Assembly: GCA_963853835.1 (NCBI GenBank)
Contig: OY970824.1
Coordinates: 873,001-937,000, forward strand
Direction of reading: 5' to 3'
Origin: Calendula officinalis
Taxonomy: Eukaryota > Streptophyta > Magnoliopsida > Asterales > Asteraceae
Length of the DNA stretch: 64,000 bases
Shown here: positions 55,576 to 64,000 of the stretch, piece after piece
How the letters are laid out: each line of letters opens with the position of its first letter
How positions within the stretch are numbered: the first letter of the stretch is position 1
Program-made: the position numbers and the translations under genes
The notes under the pieces: model-generated
What the model saw: the letters and a program-made list of their open reading frames with translations, nothing else
Database searches by the model: none
Told to the model about the DNA's origin: nothing

Positions 55576-57788
55576 GTAACGAGACCAATAGATCGAGATT
55601 TAGATGATATGCACGTCGATGCAAGTTCGGCCATTTTATAAGCTTATATATTTTATTAAATATCTTAATGTAGTTATGCAATTTTTTAGCTTTTACGAAG
55701 CACCCATTTAGTTGGAATCTAGTTTAGCCTAAAGTGAAGTCAAGTTAATGTTTAAATAAGATATTTGGTTATATATAGACTCATATAGATACGGCCTCTT
55801 GACAAAGAGCTAATTGTACAAAAGAAGTCACGATCAGTTTTGTTGAAGTTTCTAATTATGTAAATAGACAAGAATGTAGTTGACCGTTGTAAAAAAGGTT
55901 ATTGGAAATAATAAATACTAAATTGGTTGACACTCTTTGCACTTAATTGTATTGTACAAAAAATGGCATCAAACGGAGAATAATGAAAATCAAGAACCAG
56001 CAGTAGACACTATCTTATCAAATTGGTTGATTTCAAACACAAGAAATAACAAAAGGATTGCATGCTTAGTAGAACGCTGAGTGTGAGAAAACAACTTTTC
56101 AATTTTATCATTTTTTTCTGCATTTTAGTAACAAATAAGATCGTTTATGACTCGACTTTATTGTCACATTTTAAGTCAAAGCTGAATGTGAAAGGACATG
56201 AAAATGAAATAGGTGTCGAGTGTTCGATTTTCTTGCGTTCACATTACAAGTCAGTTCCTACTACGTGTTGAATATTTGGTGGCTCAACGAGGGAAAAAGA
56301 AAAAAAAAAAAACTATTTTAGTATTGTCAGGATTTAACTACACGATCAATTATCATAACACATTTTAGGACCAAGTTTTTCATTTAATTAAAATAATATT
56401 TTAATGAGATAATATTATACTCTTTCGTTTTTTATGAACATTTTACAAATTCAATTTGAACCGCTTATATTGAAAAAAAAAGTGTAATATTATTTGTTGC
56501 TTTGCGAAAATAGTTTCTAGTCCAATTACAATTCTTCAGTTCTTAGCTCTTTTAATTTGTTAATTTGGGTGCAAAATAACTTAATAGCTAGAGTGTAATA
56601 AAACATAAAACAAGAGTGTAATATAAGCCTTTTTCAGTTTTGGACCGAACCGGTCCGCTCAAAATCGTATCAAGAATCAATTTTGAATGAAATTAGAATC
56701 GAAAACCCAACCGATATGCTTGGTTCGGTTCAACGATTTTAGTCGGTTCTTAGTTCAGTTTGAAAGGCGGTCTTATCTTACACCTTTTTTGAAGTATATG
56801 TGAAAGTTGTATTTCACATCACTGGTAACATTACGAATAATTGTTTTTATTTATTTATTTATAGTTAACAGTCCTTAATTAGCTGTAAACATATGATTCA
56901 TCTTAATATAATTTTTTAAGTTAATCTTTTTTTAAGATTTTGATTTAGAATTTTAGACCATCTATTATTTAAAAGTTGCAACTTGAGCCTTGATAAATTG
57001 TGGAAAAGACTGTTGAAAAAGTCAAACCTCATTTGATTCAAACCGCTACGTTTATTCAATTATTCCTAATTTCTAATTTCCTACCACGTGAAGTTGTTAA
57101 CTGTTGATGATATGACACACCCATATGTATCAGTGGAAATGAAAAATCAACAAAAAATACAAGATCCTAGAAAGAAATATTTAACTTGTAAAAGTTATTA
57201 ATCATAAAATTGATAAATGTCACATGATAAAAAAATTAATGTTTTAAAATCCAAATTGAACCGGCTAATCGAATCAATTGAATTTGGAATCAAGAAAATA
57301 GCTAGTCATAAAGGAACCGATCAGATTGATCATTGATACTTATAGTTTGGTTGGACTAGTCGATTGAACATAAAAACCAGGTTAAACCAGTGACCCGAAG
57401 CCGCAAAAAGAAAAAATAATTTTTTAAAAATGAGATAAATAAAATTGATATGATATTTTTTATAGGTTTTAAAATTCAAAAAATGATAAATTTAGTTGAA
57501 AGATTTATAAAAATAAGTTTTTAACCATATTTTAAGGCAAACAATATAAAAAACAAGTTTTAAAAACATGTTGAAAAATGTACTTAAATGTTTTGTGTTC
57601 GTTTTGAAAATTCACTTTAAGAATTACGCATTTTGATAGTGAATAAAACTGGCATTTGATTATTTTTTTCCAGATTATTTATTTTCTATTATTTTAACAT
57701 TTTTTTTATATATATTTAAAGTAAATGACGCACCTGATGCTTATCCTTCATCGGTGCATCCCTTGAAAGCTCAATACTCCGAAAATGC
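55576..57788. other. Intergenic, nothing recognised
   Basis: AT-rich. 'accgaaccggt' and 'ggttcggttcaac' words at 56640-56770 and 57250-57400 are low-complexity relics like those near 19.0 kb. Confidence 0.35.
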
Positions 57789-57950
57789 TTTTACACCATT
57801 TGTGCAACTTTAAGAAGATTTATTTAATATAATAATGACATAAATCTCTTGACTTTTGTAAATCCAACCACACGTATTTATAGTGCTTTTATCTGCTGTC
57901 AATCTCTTCAACCAACATCTTCTAAAATCTGAAAATTTGATTATAAGGTG
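57789..57950 (+). repeat. Orphan copy of the receptor-kinase promoter and leader
   Basis: This block matches 59138-59295 at most positions: both contain atctcttgacttttgtaaat, a TATA-like word (TATTTATA, 57875-57882), ctgcttttatc/tgcttttatc and caatctcttcaaccaacatc followed by 'ctgaaaatttgatt'. In the downstream copy the coding sequence follows about 45 bases later; here none follows. Confidence 0.8.
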
Positions 57951-59137
57951 ATATCCTGACCATAAAAAGAGAGCTCAAAATAACCATTGTATATGACAAA
58001 ATCATCATTCGGTGGACCCATTACAATTTGTTTAACTATTAAGTTTTGATAGAATGAAACAATTTAAAAACGAAAATTATCATTAAAGTGGAGACTGTTT
58101 CAGAAGTCGGTCTCACCGGTTAAAATCTTGGTTAGGCGGTCACGAAGGTCAAACAGCAATAAAACTCCAGTCAAAATTGATCAAAAAGTCATGCACTAAA
58201 GCTACAAACTTATCTTTTTGCCTGAAATTAAAATAAATTGTAGTTAAGCATTGCTGATTTGAACTTTTGAAGTATTATATATGTGAACTTTGACATATAA
58301 TTACAAAATATTTAAAATTTTATATATAGAAAATTCTAATTCGCTTAGGTCTCGCCTAGACTGATTGGTATTTTGTTAAAATGGCAAAAATAGGGGGGCA
58401 ATAAAGTCTAGAAACTCTATGATTATTACTCTAACAAAGATTGAGACAGCGACCCTTTTTAAAATTAGAGAAAAAAAGCATTTAGTTGTAATTCCATATG
58501 ACATAGGTATCTAAAATTATGCATTAAAAAATAAAAATAAGTGAAATATAACACATAGTCAAACACAAACAAGGGTACAAAATGTCAAAAACATTACATA
58601 TAAGTAAATAACCAATGATTATCAATCTTAACTGTACTTTTTAAGATTGATTTATACCAAATTTTATTCAACAACTGTAAGTTGGATATTAAAAAACATT
58701 GAAATGAAAAGAAGTCAAACTACAACTTGTTTCATGCCATGTGAATAGATAATGTCATATGATATATTGATATAGTATTATACATATGATATATTGATAT
58801 TAGATTAGTAATTTGTTTATATTTAATTTTCCAAAAAAGATGTAGTAACAAAAGAAAGTATTGAAAATTACACCGATGGTTCTTTATGCTAATTTTGTTA
58901 ACATTTTTTGTTAAGTCAATATTGCCCTCATGTGCACTTAATAGAAAAAATTTACGCTCGTTGGCATAAAGTATCATCGGTGTAAAATATTTCAAAAAAT
59001 AACTAGTAATGTAATTTTTTAAAGTAAAAAACCATATAGTATATCATCTGAATAAAATATAAGAATCATCCATGCAAGTTACTCTAAAAGAAATCGACGT
59101 ACCTGCTAACATGTCCAAATCTTCTTAAAAAGACAAA
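57951..59137. other. Spacer between the two promoter copies
   Basis: No receptor-kinase coding remnant, other gene or clear transposon is visible. A near-perfect doubled word 'catatgatatattgata' lies at 58755-58799. Confidence 0.4.
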
Positions 59138-59218
59138 TTTTCACCATTTTTTTGCAATTTTGAGGGACTTATTTAATTCTGACACAAATCTCTTGACTTT
59201 TGTAAATCCAGCCATACA

Positions 59219-59341
59219 TATTTAATACTGCTTTTATCAACTATCAATCTCTTCAACCAACATCTTCTTCTCTCTGAAAATTTTGATTGTAAGTTCATAT
59301 TTTGAATTTATAAATTAAAAGAAAAACTTAAAAAAACGTTC
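59219..59341 (+). promoter_or_regulatory. Core promoter and leader of the receptor kinase gene
   Basis: TATTTAATA at 59219-59227 precedes a C/T-rich start region; the leader to the ATG at 59342 is about 90 bases. The duplicate at 57789-57950 carries the same layout with TATTTATA. Confidence 0.5.
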
Positions 59342-62300
59342 ATGGCAGCATTTGAAAGCATTTTGAATCTGTTATTTTATATTACCATTTTTTCTTTACT
59401 GCCATTGAAGATCACCTCAACTTCAATAACACAAGCACAAGCTCTTGTGAGATGGAAAAACACCTTATCATCATCATCTTCTTCTTCATTGAATTCATGG
59501 TCTTCAAGAAACATTCAGAATCTCTGCAATTGGAGTGGTATTGTCTGCAATAAAAATGGTACAGTTTCCAAGATTAGCCTCCCAGATTCATCAATTTCTG
59601 GAACATTAACATATTTTGAATTTTTTTCATTCCCAAATCTTACCCATTTTGATTTGAGCAGTAATGATATTAGTGGTGTGATTCCATCCGCCATTGGCAA
59701 CTTTTCAAGAATTGTGTTCTTGGATTTGAGCTCGAATTTGTTCGAAGATCAAATCCCATCTGCAATTGGAAGATTAACATATATGCAATATCTTAATCTT
59801 AATGATAATAATCTCAATGGTGGTATACCGTACCAAATTAGCAATCTTCAAAAGCTATGGTACTTGAATCTTAGTGGGAATTACTTGACTGATCCAAATT
59901 GGTCAAACTTTTCAAGTATGCCAGCTTTGACTCTTGTCAGTTTGTACCTCAATGAATTTGAAAATGGATTCCCTGATTTCATTCTCAAATGCAACAAGTT
60001 GACTTTTCTTGATTTGTCAGTAAACAGATTGAATGGCTCTTTACCTGAATCACTATTCACCAATTTGGGCAATCTTGAATACCTTAATCTCACTGATAAT
60101 TTTTTTAACGGTCAATTGTCAAACAGTTTTTACAATCTTTCTAAATTAAAACATCTTAGGCTCGGAAACAATCAATTTTCAGGCCCAATTTTGCATGATT
60201 TACATTTGTTACCAAATCTTGAAGTTATTGAATTGTATGACAATTTATTCGAAGGAGAAATACCTTCTTTGATAGGTCAACTTCAAAATCTTAGGTATTT
60301 AGATCTTCACTCTAATCAACTCAATTATTCTATACCTTCTGAGCTTGGATTCTGTTCTAATATCACCTTCTTGGCACTCGCCGGGAACTCATTTTCCGGC
60401 GAATTGCCGCTGTCTTTGTCAAATCTGACCCGGATTTCTGATCTGGGTATGTCGGAAAATTACTTTTCCGGCGAAATTTCTTCAGATTTCATCACCAATT
60501 GGACCGAATTGGTGTCGTTGCAGGTTCAAAATAATCTCTTCACCGGAAAGATCCCGCCGGAGATCGGTCAATTGTCAAATCTCAGTGTTCTCTTTATGTA
60601 TAACAACAGTTTCACAGGCTCGATTCCATTAGAGATTGGAAACTTACAAAATCTTCAAAGTTTGGATCTTTCTGACAACCAGATTTCGGGCTCAATACCT
60701 TCTACAATTGGAAACTTGGTCAATCTTCAAGAATTGCAGCTTTTCTCCAATGACCTCAGTGGAATGATTCCACCCGAGATTGGAAGCTTGACTTTATTGA
60801 CCAAACTTGACCTCAACACCAACAGATTGACTGGAGAGCTGCCAGAAACACTCTCTAATCTTACTAATCTGATGGTTCTATCAGTGTTTACAAATCGTCT
60901 TTCGGGCAGTATTCCAGCACAATTAGGAAAGAACAATGTTTTTCTGACAAATGTTAGCTTTTCAAACAACATTTTCTCTGGAGAATTACCTTCGGGATTG
61001 TGTAGTGGTTTTCAGTTTGATCAGTTTACTGTGAATGGGAACAATTTCATGGGGTTATTACCAGATTGCTTAAAGAACTGCACAAACCTAGGACGGATTA
61101 GGCTGGATGGAAACCAGTTCTCTGGGGACATTTCACAAATATTTGGTGTTCACCCTAATCTTACTTACATCAACCTCAGTGGCAATCGATTTACAGGTGA
61201 ACTCACACCCCAATTTGGAAAATTGCAAAACCTAACCAATCTGCAAGTGGAGAGGAACAGAATTTCTGGGAAAATTCCTTCCGAGCTTGGAGACTTGCAA
61301 CTGTTAAGCGTTCTACGGATCGAATTGAACCAAATTACTGGTGATATCCCAAATGAATTGGGTAAATTAAGCAATTTGTTCAATCTCAATCTCAGTAACA
61401 ATCAGTTAACTGGAAAAATCCCTCAAAGTTTAGGAAAATTAACCAATCTCGAAGCTCTGGATTTATCAGCAAATAATCTAAATGGAAGCATACCAACAAC
61501 AATTGGAAATTGTGAAAGTTTATCAAGCTTGAATTTAAGCAGCAACGATTTATCAGGAGACGTACCATTTCAGATTGGAAACTTGTTCCAGTTGCAGTAT
61601 CTCTTAGATCTTAGCAGCAATTCATTCTCGGGAAGAATCCCTCAAGATCTCGCAAAGCTAGACACACTCCAGAATCTCAATCTCTCGCACAACAATTTCT
61701 CAGGTCAAATTCCTCAATCACTAGCTAACCAGATGATTAGCTTACAATCAATCGATCTCTCGTACAACAATTTGTCAGGACCAATACCGGACGCCGGTGT
61801 ATTCAAAGAAGCATCGGTAGGATCCTTCATCGGGAATCCGGATCTGTGTGGATCTGAAAAAGGATTCTCTCCTTGTAACAGCACCGCCGCACCAGATAAA
61901 CCCAGAAACAATAAACTGCTAATCGCAATTCTCATACCGGCGATCACTTTCATATTAATAGCAGCATCGATTGCTATCTTCTGCATAATTATTCGAAGAA
62001 GATCAAACCCAATCGACGAAGAAATCAGAAGTAGCACCACGATTGGAAGCTCTGAACAGGTTATATGGGAAAGAGACAGCAGATTTACCTTTGGAGACAT
62101 CATGAAAGCCACCGGAAACTTCAACGAGAAGTATTGCATCGGAAGAGGAGGATTCGGGAGTGTGTACAAAGCGAAGTTACCAACCGGACAGATCGTGGCG
62201 GTGAAACGGCTTAATAAACTAGACTCCGGCGATGCTCCGGCAACAAACAAGCGGAGCTTCGAGAATGAAATACGTGCCCTAACGGAAGTCCGTCACCGGA

Positions 62301-63593
62301 ATATTATCAAGCTATACGGTTACTGTAGCACTTTAGGCGGGAATCATTTAGTGTATGAATACATGGAGAAGGGTAGTTTGGGGAAAGTACTTTATGGTGG
62401 AGGGGCAATGTTGGAATTAGATTGGGTTACCAGGGTTAAAATCGTCCAGGGTCTCGCACACGCGTTAGCCTACTTGCACCATGATTGTAATCCCCCGATT
62501 GTACATCGGGATGTCTCAATTAACAATATTTTACTCGAAACTGATATGGTCCCACGGTTGTCAGATTTTGGAACTGCTAAATTGTTGAACCCAGACTCGA
62601 GTAACTGGACCGTAGTGGCCGGATCCTATGGTTATATGGCACCAGGTATTTATCTATTGTTAACCATTGATGTTTTATTCAAACAACTTATATCTGAAGT
62701 AGAGAAAATATCAATACTAACTTACAAAAATGTGTTCATGTGGTATTTTGAATTTTACAATTTTATCACTACTTTTATTTCATGATTTTTGTAGTTTTCG
62801 AATTTTATTTTTTCATCCATTTTAACCTAAAATTACCAAAATACTCTTATACATATATGTTTTGAATTTTTTTAATTAATTTTTAATTTTCTTTTTACCT
62901 TGCACCTATTGTCTCCTTCTATACCTACATGTACAATTTTTGTAATTTACTCAAATACCAACTAACATTACCTAATTCAAGTGAGCAGAAAAATAAAGGA
63001 AAATTTACCCTTTCGGTCATCTAAGTTCTTTACATAACCCATTTATTTATTTCTTGTGTAATGTAAGTTTATATGCAGCTAACAATACATATCATTTTCC
63101 CATCTACAATTATTAGTTTCTAATATTTGAATAACAGTTGTCAAGATTAAATATCGTTGTTGTATATCTGGTTTACTAAAACATGTTACTTACGTTGTTA
63201 CTTTATGTTTCAGAACTTGCACTCACGATGAAGGTCACGGAGAAATGCGACGTATACAGCTTTGGAGTCGTAACATTTGAGATTATGATGGGAAAACATC
63301 CCGGGGATCTTTTATCGTCTCTACAATCATCGAACACAACCTTAAACTCTCAAAGCGATCTCGTTTTATTATTAAAAGACATCCTCGACCATAGGCTTAC
63401 ACTTCCCGTGGATAAGGAAGCAGAGCAAGTGGCGTTTGTACTTAACGTTGCTCTAGCTTGTACCCGTATCGCACCCGAATCAAGACCTTCAATGCGGACC
63501 GTTGCACAAGAATTGTCGGTTACTATTCAACTCGATTTGACTAACCCATTGAGTCAAATTACAACAGAGGAGTTATCAAATTCCCAAAAATAG
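59342..63593 (+). CDS. Leucine-rich repeat receptor-like kinase (MIK2-like layout)
   Basis: A plasma-membrane receptor kinase. Two exons: 59342-62645 and 63214-63593, 1,227 residues, with the intron inside the kinase activation segment (MAP|ELALTM). Order: signal peptide (1-28), N-terminal cap with the LCNWSGIVC cysteine pair, about 27 plant-type LRRs (residues 90-830), second cysteine pair (NPDLCGSEKGFSPC), one transmembrane helix (about 857-882), juxtamembrane region and Ser/Thr kinase. The P-loop GRGGFGSVYKA, lysine in VAVKRL, HRDVSINNILL and SDFGTAKLL are all present, so it should be catalytically competent. LxxLxLxxNxxSGxIP units show no gap. It fits the clade that includes MIK2 and its relatives; ligand and exact subfamily are not determinable. 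Reading through the intron gives a false 1,147-residue ending. Confidence 0.92.
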
Positions 63594-64000
63594 AAAGTAA
63601 ATATCGGTATTTTAAATCATTGTACATATGACCACGTAGTTTGAATTGAATGATATTATTTTGTTTGATGGTCAGTATACACGGGAAGAAAAAAAACACT
63701 TATAATGCTAAACATATATTTTGGTTGGCTCGCAGACTTTATTCATTATAAGGAGTTTTTGGTATCACCTCTAAATTATGAACAAAACAAAGTGTGTCGG
63801 AGGAAAATATAAATTAACAAAACATAGTTCTTATATTACCATAGCACAAAACATGTTATTCATGAAACATAAGTGCGATTACGAATATCTATGTGGTTTG
63901 TCTATTATAAGCACAAATATGTATTTCTATAAAAGATGGTAAATCTTCAAACGACACCGATAAATTAGTACCTGAAAAGGAAAGTGTAAAAGTTTAATAG
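63594..64000. other. 3' flank of the receptor kinase gene
   Basis: AT-rich, nothing recognised up to the window end. Confidence 0.4.

Noticed and set aside
62646..62785. C-terminal end of the receptor kinase as read straight through (1,147 residues)
   Set aside because: The frame enters an intron at MAP|GT; the kinase subdomains after the activation segment resume at 63214.

Overview
The window is nuclear DNA of a flowering plant. Genes are split by short AT-rich introns with GT..AG borders, intergenic DNA is AT-rich and full of small transposons, and the proteins are plant families (PHT1, phytochelatin synthase, NPF, LRR-RLK, MRL7, long-chain alcohol oxidase). A eudicot is likely. An asterid such as Asteraceae is only an impression from the repeats. 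Exon borders were placed by eye from splice sites, reading frame and remembered family proteins; no search was run.

Layout. 0.8-9.3 kb: a PHT1 phosphate transporter (minus), about 6 kb of MITE-rich DNA, then NOP10 (minus). 9.8-10.9 kb: a NECAP-like gene (plus) with no visible start codon. 11.7-13.5 kb: a solo LTR. 14.3-18.5 kb: a 14-exon casein kinase 1-like gene. 19.2-20 kb: a tRNA-derived SINE with a perfect target duplication beside a 5'-truncated LINE. 20.4-26.3 kb: RPL14, a glycolipid transfer protein and a ROP-interactive CRIB protein, all plus. 27.3-28.6 kb: a secreted LRR protein (minus). 29.8-33.2 kb: a Harbinger-type MITE and a 1.34-kb Mutator-type foldback element with a perfect 9-bp target duplication. 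33.4-36.2 kb: phytochelatin synthase with its catalytic triad. 38.0-43.3 kb: long-chain fatty alcohol oxidase. 43.4-45.0 kb: plastid MRL7/ECB1-like protein (minus). 45-49.2 kb: nested and single MITEs. 49.6-50.1 kb: a small plant-specific protein. 52.5-55.6 kb: an orphan exon of an NPG-type TPR gene and a broken NPF transporter (minus). 57.8-63.6 kb: an LRR receptor kinase preceded by a second copy of its own promoter/leader.

The genes do not form a pathway or cluster; they are unrelated housekeeping, signalling and transport genes. RPL14 and NOP10 both serve ribosome production and carry telo-box-like promoter words. I found no new enzymatic or defence system. The most notable signals are structural: the foldback MULE, two Helitron ends, one MITE family in introns of three genes, a MITE nested in another MITE, the duplicated receptor-kinase promoter, the NECAP gene lacking its first codons, and the decayed NPF gene.
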